Shown piece by piece: positions 44,696 through 52,784 of a DNA stretch of 64,000 nucleotides. Positions within the stretch are counted from its first letter, which is position 1. Every line of letters starts with the position of its first letter. The notes beneath the pieces were generated by a model. The model was not told the DNA's origin, ran no database searches, and saw only the letters and a program-made list of their open reading frames with translations. The DNA lies in assembly GCF_001417735.1 (NCBI RefSeq), contig NZ_BBUZ01000022.1:496001-560000 (forward strand), in the 5' to 3' direction. Position numbers and translations under genes: made by a program. The stretch is from Streptomyces sp. NBRC 110028. Its GTDB lineage: Bacteria > Actinomycetota > Actinomycetes > Streptomycetales > Streptomycetaceae.

Positions 44696-45880
44696 ATGTA
44701 CGACGACTCCCCGGACGGCCTCCTCGCCCTGGCGGGCAGGATCGCCGGGCTGGTCGGCGCGCCGGTCACCATCGAGGACGACGCCTCGGAGCTGATCACC
44801 TACTCGCCCGGCCAGGAGAACTCCGACGACGCCCGCGTCGCGATGATCCTCAACCGCCGGGTGCCCGACCGGTACCGGCCGCTGCTGCGCGACGAACGGC
44901 TGGACGTGCGGCTGGCGGGCTCGTCCGCCCCGCTGTACGCGGACTTCCGCGCGTCCGGGGTGCTGCCGCGGGCGATCATGCCGATCCGGGTGGACGACCT
45001 GTCCGTGGGGTCCATCTGGGCGATCGTGCCGAACGCGCCCTCCCGGGAGCAGCGGGCGGCGCTGGAGGAGTCGGCCGCGCTGGCCGCCCCGGTGCTGGCC
45101 CGGCAGATCGCGCGGCGGCGCGGGGAGGAGGCGCGGCGCGCCGCGGTCGTACGGGCCCTCCTGGGCGGTGGCCCTGAGGCCGTCGAGGCCGCCGCCGAAC
45201 TGCCGCTGGCCCCCGGTCCGCTGGCCGTCGTCGCGCTGCGGCCGGTCGCCCCGGCGCCCTCCGGCGAGCCGCTGCGGCGCGCGCTCGCCGGGCTCGACGC
45301 GCTGGCCGTCCCGGCCGGGACGGCGCACGGCGGCGTGCACGCGGAGGCCGACGGCGCGGGCTACGCCGTCGTGCCGGTGCGCGACGAACAGTGGCTGGCG
45401 CGCGTGGTCCGCGAGCTCCAGGCGCGGGCCGGGCTGGTGGCCGGGGTGGGCCGTACCGTCCCCGGCCCCGGCGAACTGGACCGCTCCCGGGCCGACGCCG
45501 ACCTGGTCGTCCGGCTGCTCACCCGGCTGGGCGGCGGCGCGGGCGGCGCGGCCGCCCACATCCGCGACGTCCACCTGGACGCCCTGCTCATGCAGACGGC
45601 CGACCTGGCCGACGCGGCCGGGCACGATCCGCTGGGCGCGATCGCCGACCTGGAGCGCTACGACCGCGAGCGCGGCACGGAACTGCTCGACAGCCTGGCC
45701 CACTACCTGGCCGCCGGTGAGGACGCCCGGCTGGCCGCCCGGCGGCTGCACATCCACCCCAACACCCTGCGCTACCGCCTGCGGCGGGCGCACGAGATCG
45801 CGGGCCTCGACCTCGCCGACCCGGCCGCCAAGTTCGAGATCCAGCTCCGTCTGCGCCTTCGCGCGCTACGTCTCACCTGA
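44696..45880 (+). CDS. PucR/CdaR family regulator
   Basis: ATG 44696 follows GGAGGAG by five bases, so it is preferred over ATG 44681. The 394-residue protein has an N-terminal sensor-like part (GLVGAPVTIEDDASELITYS) and the C-terminal PucR helix-turn-helix (LAARRLHIHPNTLRYRLRRA). Members of this family often sense nitrogen or amino compounds and activate neighbouring catabolic genes. The inverted repeat at 45971-45998 before the next gene is a likely target. Confidence 0.9.
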   Translation: MYDDSPDGLLALAGRIAGLVGAPVTIEDDASELITYSPGQENSDDARVAMILNRRVPDRYRPLLRDERLDVRLAGSSAPLYADFRASGVLPRAIMPIRVDDLSVGSIWAIVPNAPSREQRAALEESAALAAPVLARQIARRRGEEARRAAVVRALLGGGPEAVEAAAELPLAPGPLAVVALRPVAPAPSGEPLRRALAGLDALAVPAGTAHGGVHAEADGAGYAVVPVRDEQWLARVVRELQARAGLVAGVGRTVPGPGELDRSRADADLVVRLLTRLGGGAGGAAAHIRDVHLDALLMQTADLADAAGHDPLGAIADLERYDRERGTELLDSLAHYLAAGEDARLAARRLHIHPNTLRYRLRRAHEIAGLDLADPAAKFEIQLRLRLRALRLT

Positions 45881-45970
45881 CCCGCGCCCGGCGTGCGGCT
45901 TGTTCCGCGCGACAACACCCGCCCCGCGCAATCGGCCACGCGGACAGTGCGGCGCGCGCCCCCGGCCGCC

Positions 45971-45998
45971 GATGATGCGTTACGCAGCGCGCATCATC
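45971..45998. promoter_or_regulatory. inverted repeat before the DadA-like oxidase
   Basis: GATGATGCG (45971-45979) and CGCATCATC (45990-45998) form a 9-bp dyad with a 10-base spacer. Inside is a second palindrome, TGCGT-T-ACGCA (45976-45986). It lies 21 bases before the oxidase start, between it and the PucR gene. Confidence 0.55.
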
Positions 45999-46018
45999 CG
46001 GGGAAGGGGAACGCCACC

Positions 46019-47263
46019 GTGTCCACACCACGCAGCGCCGTCGTCGTCGGGGCCGGGATCGTCGGGCTCGCCACCGCCTGGGCCCTGCAGGGCCGTGGCA
46101 TCGAGGTCACCGTCGCCGAGCGGCGGCGGCCGGCGGCCGGGGCCTCGTGGGGGAACGCGGGGTGGCTGACGCCGGCGCTCGCCATGCCGCTGCCCGAGCC
46201 CGCCGCGCTCCGGTACGGGGTGCGCAGCCTGGTCACACCGACCTCGCCCGTCTACATCCCGCCGCGGGCCGATCCGCGGCTGGCGCGGTTCCTGCTGTCG
46301 TTCACCCGGCACTGCACCCCGCGCCGCTGGCGGGTGCTGGCCACCACGTTCGCCGCGCTGAACCGGCACGCGCTCGCGGCGTACGACGACCTCGCGGCGG
46401 GCGGGGTCGCCGAGCCGACCGTCCCCGTGGACCCGATGCTGCTCGCCTTCGGCACGGCGGCCGAGCGCGCGGGGATGGTGGAGGAACTGGAGCACGCCCG
46501 GGCGGCCGGTTACGAGATTCCGTACGACCTCGTCGACGGCTACCGGGCGCGTTCCCTGGAGCCGGTGCTCAGCGACGCGGTCGGCGCGGGCATCGCGCTG
46601 CACGGGCAGCGGCGGCTGAACCCCGGGAACTTCGTGCGGGCGCTGGCGGACGCGGTGCGCGAGCGCGGCGGGAAGGTCGTGGAGCGGGCCGAGGTGTCGG
46701 GCATCCGCGACCTGGGCACGGGCGTCGCGGTCGGCACGCCCCAGGGCGAACTGCGCGCCGACGTCGCCGTCGTCGCCACCGGGACATGGCTGAACCGGCT
46801 GGTCCGCCCGTTCGGGGTGCGGGTGCCCGTCCAGTCCGGGCGCGGCTACAGCTTCAGCGTGCCCGCCGCGGGCGCACCGGCGCGCCCGACGTACCTGGCC
46901 GCGCGGAAGGTGGTGTGCACCCCGCTGGGCGGCGGCCGGGTGCGGGTCGCCGGGATGATGGAGCTGGCGCCCCCGGAGCGGCCGGTCGATCCGCGCCGCA
47001 TCCAGGCGATCATCGCCGCGGCCCGTCCGCTGCTGCGGGACGTCGACTGGGACGCCCGCCGGGACGAATGGGTCGGCTCGCGCCCGTGCACCGCCGACGG
47101 GCTGCCGCTGGTCGGCCCGACCGGCTCGCCGCGGGTGTACGTCAACGGCGGCCACGGCATGTGGGGTGTGGCCCTCGGCCCCCTCACCGGCCGGCTGCTG
47201 GCCGACGCCATCGCGACCGGCACCGCCCCCGCCGAACTGGCCGCGCTGCACCCGCTGCGATGA
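46019..47263 (+). CDS. FAD-dependent D-amino-acid dehydrogenase-like oxidase
   Basis: GTG 46019 gives 414 residues of the DAO/DadA fold: RSAVVVGAGIVGLATAWALQ (FAD site), GASWGNAGWLTPALAMPLPE, QSGRGYSFSV, and the C-terminal CTADGLPLVGPT and NGGHGMWGVALGPLTGRLLA. It oxidises an amino acid or amine and passes electrons to a quinone or oxygen. It follows the PucR gene and fits an amide-to-amino-acid breakdown unit with the amidase; the substrate is not defined. Confidence 0.9.
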   Translation: MSTPRSAVVVGAGIVGLATAWALQGRGIEVTVAERRRPAAGASWGNAGWLTPALAMPLPEPAALRYGVRSLVTPTSPVYIPPRADPRLARFLLSFTRHCTPRRWRVLATTFAALNRHALAAYDDLAAGGVAEPTVPVDPMLLAFGTAAERAGMVEELEHARAAGYEIPYDLVDGYRARSLEPVLSDAVGAGIALHGQRRLNPGNFVRALADAVRERGGKVVERAEVSGIRDLGTGVAVGTPQGELRADVAVVATGTWLNRLVRPFGVRVPVQSGRGYSFSVPAAGAPARPTYLAARKVVCTPLGGGRVRVAGMMELAPPERPVDPRRIQAIIAAARPLLRDVDWDARRDEWVGSRPCTADGLPLVGPTGSPRVYVNGGHGMWGVALGPLTGRLLADAIATGTAPAELAALHPLR

Positions 47264-47348
47264 CGCCGGGCGATCACGCCTCGTGCTGACGTTTTACGGG
47301 CGCGCGGCCGGTTACCCGGTGCGGTGACCACGTCGAAAGGAGTCACCG

Positions 47349-47807
47349 ATGAGCACCGTGCGGGAGACCGTCGAGGTTGAGGTTCCGCTGCGGACGGCCT
47401 ACAACCAGTGGACGCAGTTCACCGAGTTCCCGCGGTTCATGGAAGGCGTGGACCAGGTGACGCAGGTGGACGACCGGCGCAACCACTGGTCGACTTCCAT
47501 CGCCGGTGTGCACCGTGAGTTCGACACCGAGATCGTCGATCAGCTGCCCGATGAGCGCATCGCCTGGCGCACGACCTCGGGCGAGGTGCGGCAGCAGGGC
47601 CTGGTGACCTTCCGGCCCCTGGACGACAGCCACACCGAGGTCAACCTGGCCATGGTGTTCGAGCCGAGCGGACTGGCGGAGAAGGCCGCGGACATGACCG
47701 GGACGCTCGACCGCCGCATCAAGGGCGATCTGCACCGGTTCAAGGACTTCATCGAGCACCGGGGCCAGGAAGAGGGCGGCTGGCGGGGCCGCATCAGCCC
47801 CGGCTGA
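47349..47807 (+). CDS. SRPBCC (START-like) protein
   Basis: This 152-residue protein has the polyketide-cyclase/START pattern: ETVEVEVPLRTAYNQWTQFT, EFPRFMEGVDQVTQVDD, GVHREFDTEIVDQLPDERIA. The fold binds hydrophobic ligands in a deep pocket. Start ATG 47349 follows AAAGGAG. No polyketide genes are nearby. Function is unknown. Confidence 0.9.
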   Translation: MSTVRETVEVEVPLRTAYNQWTQFTEFPRFMEGVDQVTQVDDRRNHWSTSIAGVHREFDTEIVDQLPDERIAWRTTSGEVRQQGLVTFRPLDDSHTEVNLAMVFEPSGLAEKAADMTGTLDRRIKGDLHRFKDFIEHRGQEEGGWRGRISPG

Positions 47808-47826
47808 CCCTCCCCACCCCGCCGCC

Positions 47827-47865
47827 GAGGGCGCCGGCCACCTCCAGAGGGTGGCCGGCGCCCTC
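47827..47865 (+). terminator. 16-bp stem terminator
   Basis: GAGGGCGCCGGCCACC (47827-47842) pairs perfectly with 47850-47865 around a 7-base loop, 19 bases past the SRPBCC stop. Confidence 0.9.
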
Positions 47866-47929
47866 GCCATGCGCCCGGAGCGTCGCGCAGGCCCTTGCCC
47901 GGCCGCCGTACCGGGCGCAAGCTGGTCAT

Positions 47930-48697
47930 ATGGGTACTCCAGGAGGCCCTACGCTCATCACCTCCGTGCAGCGAGCCTTCCGCCTGATGGAGGCCGTGGG
48001 CGCACATGAGGGCGGTGCGCCGGCGAAACAGCTGGCACGGGAGGCGGGGCTGCCCCTGGCCACCACCTACCACCTGCTGCGGACGCTGGTCCACGACGGC
48101 TATGTGCACCGGCTGCCCGACGGCGGCTTCGTCGTCGGCGACAAGCTGCACACGCTCCAGGCCGGCAGCCGTGGGCAGGCGCTGCTCAACCGGGTGCGGC
48201 CGACGCTGGCCGCGCTGCGGGACGAGCTGTCGGCGGCCGCGTACCTGACCTTCTACGAGGACGGCGAGATCCGGGTCGCGGAGATCGTCGACAGCCCCCG
48301 GGCGCCGCGGGTGGACCTGTGGGTGGGGTTCGAGGACGCCGGGCACGCCACCGCGCTCGGCAAGTGCGTGCTGCGCCAGCTGGACGACGAGGCCCGCGGC
48401 GAGTATCTGTCCCGGCATCCGCTCGCCGACCTCACGCCCCGCACCGTCACCAGCTCCGCCGAGCTGCTGCGGCGGCTGGACGCCTTCACCGACGACGCGC
48501 CGGTCACCGACCTGGAGGAGTACGCGCTGGGCACGGTCTGCTTCGCGGTGCCCGTGTACAGCGGGGACCGGCTCGGCTCGCTCGGAGTCTCGCTTCAGGC
48601 CGGCCGCGCGGCCCGGGACGCGCGGCCGGAGGAGATACGGGACCGGCTGCTGCCCACGGCCGACCGCGTGACCAGGCGCCTTTCGCTCACTATCTGA
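47930..48697 (+). CDS. IclR family regulator
   Basis: This 255-residue protein has an N-terminal winged helix (TSVQRAFRLMEAVGAHEGGA, LPLATTYHLLRTLVHDGYVH) and an IclR effector domain (ATALGKCVLRQLDDEARGEY, LGTVCFAVPVYSGDRLGSLG). It starts 65 bases after a strong terminator and precedes the phosphatase gene by 95 bases. Its targets are not evident. Confidence 0.92.
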   Translation: MGTPGGPTLITSVQRAFRLMEAVGAHEGGAPAKQLAREAGLPLATTYHLLRTLVHDGYVHRLPDGGFVVGDKLHTLQAGSRGQALLNRVRPTLAALRDELSAAAYLTFYEDGEIRVAEIVDSPRAPRVDLWVGFEDAGHATALGKCVLRQLDDEARGEYLSRHPLADLTPRTVTSSAELLRRLDAFTDDAPVTDLEEYALGTVCFAVPVYSGDRLGSLGVSLQAGRAARDARPEEIRDRLLPTADRVTRRLSLTI

Positions 48698-48792
48698 AAT
48701 TCCGGCCCTTGTGGCCCACCGCGAACCATTGGTTCTCTGGACGTAACGGACAGGGCGTCGTGGACGTCGTAGCGCCCGGAGAAACGGGCTGA

Positions 48793-49944
48793 GTGAACGA
48801 GAGAGCAGTCGACCCGGACATGATCCAGGCCCGCACCCATCTGGACCAGCCCTATCCCCCCGCGCCGTTCGCGGCCGGAGTGCCCGTGCTCATCCTGGGA
48901 GCGGTCGCGGTCATCGCCTTCGTCACCGGAGACGGATCGAGCTGGCTGCCGCTGCTCGCCGTCGGCCCGGCGCTGGCCGCCGCCGCGTGCCGCCCGTGGA
49001 CGGTGCTGCGGATCGGCTTCCTCGCCGTCGCGCTGGGCGCGCTGCTCGGCGCCTGGCTGGACGCGCCGCTCCACGGGCGGGCCGTCGTGCTGTCCACGAT
49101 CGTCGCCGTGACCCTGGCCAGCGGCCTGTCCGGTGTGCTGCGCAGGCGCCGGGAACGGGTGCTGGCCGCGGTCCGCTCGGTCGCCGAGGCCGCGCAGAAC
49201 GCGCTGCTGCGGCCGGTGCCCGCCCGGGTCGGCCAGTTCCAGGTGGCGGTCCGCTACAGCGCCGCCGCGGCGGAGGCCCGGGTGGGCGGCGACCTGTACG
49301 CCCTGGTGTCCACCCCGTACGGGGTCCGGCTGATCGTCGGCGACGTGCGCGGCAAGGGACTGCCCGCGGTGTCCACCGCCGCGCTGGTGCTGGGGGTGTT
49401 CCGGGAGGCCGCGTACGACGAACCGCACCTGCTGGACGTGGTCGGCCGGATCGAGCGCAGCCTCGCCCGCAATCTCGCTCCCGACGACTTCGTCACCGCC
49501 GTCGTCGCCGGATACCCCCGCGAGGGGCGCATGGAGATCGTCAACTGCGGACACGCGCCGCCGCTCCTGATCGGCCCGGCCGGTGCGGTCGTGCCCGTCG
49601 AGCCGGTGCGCCCGGCGCCGCCGCTGGGCCTGGCCTCGCTGGGCGGCGAGGCGCCGAGCCTGCACGTGGTGCCGTTCGCCGACGACGACCAGATGCTGCT
49701 GTACACCGACGGCGTCATCGAGGCGCGCGACCACGGCCGGGCGTACTTCCCGCTGGCCGAGCGGGTGCCCGGGCACGTGTGCGACGACCCGTCACGGACC
49801 CTCGCCGGGCTGCACGACGAACTGCTGGCCCATGTGGGCGGGCGGCTGCACGACGACGCGGCGCTCCTGCTGCTGCGCAAGCCCGCCGCGGACCGGGCGG
49901 AGCGGACGGCCGACCCCACCCGGCCCGCCCGTACCGGCACCTAG
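48793..49944 (+). CDS. membrane SpoIIE-type PP2C phosphatase
   Basis: This 383-residue protein has three to four N-terminal membrane helices (AGVPVLILGAVAVIAFVTGD to about residue 115) and a cytoplasmic PP2C/SpoIIE domain with metal-binding sites: GGDLYALV, GDVRGKGLPAVS, NCGHAPPLLI, YTDGVIEARD, HDDAALLLLR. Such enzymes dephosphorylate anti-anti-sigma factors and so activate SigB/F-type sigma factors. GTG 48793 is the start. Its TAG stop lies in the CTAG target site of MITE copy 2. Confidence 0.92.
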   Translation: MNERAVDPDMIQARTHLDQPYPPAPFAAGVPVLILGAVAVIAFVTGDGSSWLPLLAVGPALAAAACRPWTVLRIGFLAVALGALLGAWLDAPLHGRAVVLSTIVAVTLASGLSGVLRRRRERVLAAVRSVAEAAQNALLRPVPARVGQFQVAVRYSAAAAEARVGGDLYALVSTPYGVRLIVGDVRGKGLPAVSTAALVLGVFREAAYDEPHLLDVVGRIERSLARNLAPDDFVTAVVAGYPREGRMEIVNCGHAPPLLIGPAGAVVPVEPVRPAPPLGLASLGGEAPSLHVVPFADDDQMLLYTDGVIEARDHGRAYFPLAERVPGHVCDDPSRTLAGLHDELLAHVGGRLHDDAALLLLRKPAADRAERTADPTRPARTGT

Positions 49945-50103
49945 TGCCGCGTCAGCCAAGGTTCACCCCGCTCGCCGTCCTGGCACGGCCATCTGCGGCG
50001 TTGCCGAATCGACCGAGTAGGCCCACTACGAGGCCGATCCGGCGCCTTGCATCTGACCGCACCAGGACGCCTCGCTACCGGGCAAACCTTGGCTGACGCG
50101 GCA
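49945..50103. mobile_element. 159-bp MITE, copy 2, flanked by CTAG
   Basis: It is identical to 25857-26015 except for one base (T instead of C in the CTCGCCGxCCTGGC segment). It has the same perfect 19-bp inverted ends and CTAG on both sides (49941-49944 and 50104-50107). The left CTAG supplies the stop of the phosphatase gene; the right one gives a TAG on the minus strand. The near-identity of the copies means recent movement or gene conversion. Confidence 0.92.
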
Positions 50104-50518
50104 CTAGCCGAAGTCGGCGATCGGCTCATGGAAGAGATCGTGCACGGCCTGGTCGGACGTACACAGGGACAGCTGGACCGGGATGGTCGGACGCGCCCAG
50201 GTCCGCGCCGACCGCGCTGACCGGCGTCAGGACGCGGACTCGATCTCGCCGATGACCCGCGGCCGCACCGCCCCGCAGGCGCTGCGCCCCCGCCCGGCGC
50301 AGCACGGCGGCGACGAGTCGTACGTCATGGAGTCGCCGCGCTCGGACCGTACGGGCGTGATCAGCACGCCGCAACCCGGATACGGCCATTCCGGCGCCTG
50401 CCACCCGGGTGGATCCCGGCGGGCCGCTGGCGTGGTGCGGACCAGGGCGGGCGGTGGGTTCCTAATGTCGGGGTCACGGCAATGGGCCGACCGTCCAGAA
50501 ACCACAGGTGGGTGTGGA
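50104..50518 (-). other. possible gene end on the minus strand, then upstream region of the NHL gene
   Basis: Reading the minus strand to the TAG at 50106-50104, the last 30 codons look protein-like (RPTIPVQLSLCTSDQAVHDL, then FHEPIADFG), but the frame is stopped at 50227-50229 and no start is seen. It may be the 3' end of a lost gene. The rest up to 50518 contains only overlapping frames without clear coding character. Confidence 0.3.
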
Positions 50519-51790
50519 ATGAGACGCTTTCCCGTACGGCACCGACTGACCGCGCTGGCAGGAATCCTGACGCTGTGTGCGGCCGGACTCGTCTCCGGTA
50601 TCGCCTCGGCGGCCGCCGCCACGGCCGCTCCCGCACCCGCACCGCATGTCGCGCAGCTGTACGTGTCGGACTACACCGACAACACGGTGCTGAAGGCCGC
50701 CACCGACGGCAGCGGCCAGAGCACCGTCCCCACCACCGGTCTCACCCGCCCCACCGGCCTCGCCCTCGACGACGACGGCGACCTCTACATCTCCGACACC
50801 GGCAACAACCGGGTGGTGGAGGTCCCCGCGGACGGCAGCGGCCAGAGCACGGTCCCCGCCACCGGCCTCTCCCGCCCGATCGGCCTGGCCCTCGGAAAGG
50901 CCGATGAAGGCGACGGCGGGGTTGAAGGCGATGAAGGCGACGACGAACTGTTCATCGCCGACAGCTTCAACAACCGCGTGGTGAGGCTCCCCCTGGAAGG
51001 CGGTCCGCAGACCACCGTGCCCGCCACCGGCCTGCTCCACCCGGACGGCCTCGCGCTCGACGCCCGCCGCAACCTCTACATCGCCGACTTCGTCAACGAC
51101 CGCGTCGTCGTGGTGCCCGCGGACGGCGGGCCGCAGCGCACCGTGCCCACGGCGGGGCTGTCCGAGCCCACCGGGCTCGCCTTCGACCGGGCCGGGAACC
51201 TGTACGTCGCCGACTCGGGCAACGACCGCGTGGTGAAGCTGCCCCGGGGCGGCGGCTCGCAGACGACCGTTCCCGCGACCGGCCTGAACACCCCGCAGGG
51301 GCTGGCGGTCGACGCGTACGGCGACCTGTTCATCGCCGACTTCGGCAACGACCGCGTCGTGGAGATCCCCGCGGACGGCGGCGGTCAGACCACCGTGCCC
51401 ATCGCCGGGCTGAGCAGCCCGGTCGGGCTGGCCATCCCGCCGTCGCACCCCGAGGCCACCCGTCTCAAGGCGAGCGCGGCCACCGTGGAACGGCACACCT
51501 CGCCCGCGTCCCTGCGGGTCAAGGGACTGTCCGCCACTCTGACCACCGCCGACGGCGCACCGCTGCCCGGGGAAAGGGTGACGTTCACCGACTCCACCGG
51601 AGCCCACAAGCTGTGCGCCGCGATCACGAACACCCGGGGCAGGGCACGGTGCGACGCCACCCTCCGCACCGGATCGCGCGCCCGATACGACGACCTGCGC
51701 CAGCTCGGCTACCGCGCCACGTACATGGGCACCGCCCCGTACCGGCCCAGCTCGGCCGCCGGCCACCTACGGGCCGCGCGCCGGTCCTGA
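50519..51790 (+). CDS. secreted NHL-repeat beta-propeller protein
   Basis: ATG 50519 gives 423 residues. The first 38 are a signal peptide (basic start, LTALAGILTLCAAGLVSG, Ala-rich cleavage region). Residues about 42-320 contain six NHL-type blades, each with a GLALDxxGxLYIADxxNNRVV pattern and spacing of about 45 residues. Blade three carries an acidic insert (ADEGDGGVEGDEGDD). Residues about 330-423 form an Ig-like domain (ASLRVKGLSATLTTADGAPL, GERVTFTDSTGAHKLCAAIT). It is an extracellular binding or scaffold protein; its ligand is unknown. Confidence 0.88.
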   Translation: MRRFPVRHRLTALAGILTLCAAGLVSGIASAAAATAAPAPAPHVAQLYVSDYTDNTVLKAATDGSGQSTVPTTGLTRPTGLALDDDGDLYISDTGNNRVVEVPADGSGQSTVPATGLSRPIGLALGKADEGDGGVEGDEGDDELFIADSFNNRVVRLPLEGGPQTTVPATGLLHPDGLALDARRNLYIADFVNDRVVVVPADGGPQRTVPTAGLSEPTGLAFDRAGNLYVADSGNDRVVKLPRGGGSQTTVPATGLNTPQGLAVDAYGDLFIADFGNDRVVEIPADGGGQTTVPIAGLSSPVGLAIPPSHPEATRLKASAATVERHTSPASLRVKGLSATLTTADGAPLPGERVTFTDSTGAHKLCAAITNTRGRARCDATLRTGSRARYDDLRQLGYRATYMGTAPYRPSSAAGHLRAARRS

Positions 51791-51860
51791 GGTCCCTGCC
51801 ACCGACGCGGAACCTCTTCGTCAGGTCGCCTCGCGTGGCCCCTCACCCGGCCGATCCACG

Positions 51861-51995
51861 TCACGGGCGCCGCGCCCGTCCCCGCGCTCCGGTTCCGTGC
51901 GGCGGAGCGGGCTGGGGCGGGCAGACCGCGAGCACATCGACCTCGACAAGAAGCCGGCCGCCGACTTCCGCGGCGAGCGCGGCCCGGGAACGCGT
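51861..51995 (-). pseudogene. 3' remnant of a RidA-family gene
   Basis: The minus-strand frame ending at TGA (51863-51861) reads RAALAAEVGGRLLVEVDVLA, which resembles the closing strand and helix of RidA/YjgF proteins. The N-terminal part is absent: the frame runs straight into the end of the reductase gene at 51998. This looks like a leftover from a deletion. Confidence 0.4.
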
Positions 51996-51997
51996 GA

Positions 51998-52612
51998 CTA
52001 CGCCTCGTTCTGCGGCAGATGCGCCTTGGCGTCGTCGTACGTGGCGTCCCCTGGCGCCTCGGCCGGGGCGTAGACCAGGTGCAGCACCCCCGTGCTGAAC
52101 GTCTTGGACGACAGCAGCCGCAGCGGGAGCGTGGTCTCGCTCTCGTCGAACAGCCGCATCCCCTTGCGCACGGCGATCGGATGCACCAGCAGGTGCAACT
52201 CGTCCAGCAGCCCGTGCGCCAGCAGCTGCCGGACGACCGAGACCGAACCGCTCATCGCGATGTCCTTGCCCGGTTCTCTCTTCAGCGCGGCGACGGCGTC
52301 GGCCAGCCCGCCCTTGAGCTGCTCGGTGTTCCGCCAGGTGAACGACAGATCCTGACGCGACACGACGATCTTGCGCGCGTCGCCGAGCTTCTTCGCGAAG
52401 TCGGCGTCCTCACCCCCGGCCGCCTCCCGCTCCGGCCACGCCCCGGCGAAGCTGTCGTAGGTCTTGCGGCCCAGGAGGAGGGTATCGGCCGCGCTGAACG
52501 TCGCGTCGACGGCGGCGCCCATCTCGTCGTCGAAGTAGGGGAAGTGCCACTGGTCGGGCGCCTCCACGACCCCGTCGAGCGAGATGAACAAACTGGCGAT
52601 GATCTTCCGCAT
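51998..52612 (-). CDS. dihydrofolate-reductase-like protein (RibD C-terminal family)
   Basis: ATG 52612 with GGAGG gives 204 residues of the RibD_C/YyaP family: MRKIIASLFISLDGVVEAPD, TLLLGRKTYDSFAGAWPE, DIAMSGSVSVVRQLLAHGLL, DELHLLVHPIAVRKGMRLF. It is a probable NADPH-dependent reductase of unknown substrate; resemblance to folate or riboflavin enzymes does not define its reaction. Confidence 0.9.
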   Translation of the reverse strand: MRKIIASLFISLDGVVEAPDQWHFPYFDDEMGAAVDATFSAADTLLLGRKTYDSFAGAWPEREAAGGEDADFAKKLGDARKIVVSRQDLSFTWRNTEQLKGGLADAVAALKREPGKDIAMSGSVSVVRQLLAHGLLDELHLLVHPIAVRKGMRLFDESETTLPLRLLSSKTFSTGVLHLVYAPAEAPGDATYDDAKAHLPQNEA

Positions 52613-52784
52613 GATGCCCTCCACGCGAGTGCGGTGAACTCTTCCTCCCCTCGGACGGCCGCCGCCGCGAAAACTCATCGGCCGCGCCAGGGGCGATGCG
52701 GGGCCGGGCCGTACGCTGTGGACGCAGCCGGCGCCGTCCCCTGACGGGGGAGGGCCCGGCCGTAGCTCAGCCGAAGGAGTTCCC

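Noticed and set aside
50126-50622. Overlapping minus-strand frames upstream of the NHL gene
   Set aside because: No start signals or family features are visible, and they overlap each other and the signal peptide region; only a 30-codon tail looks protein-like and is noted separately.
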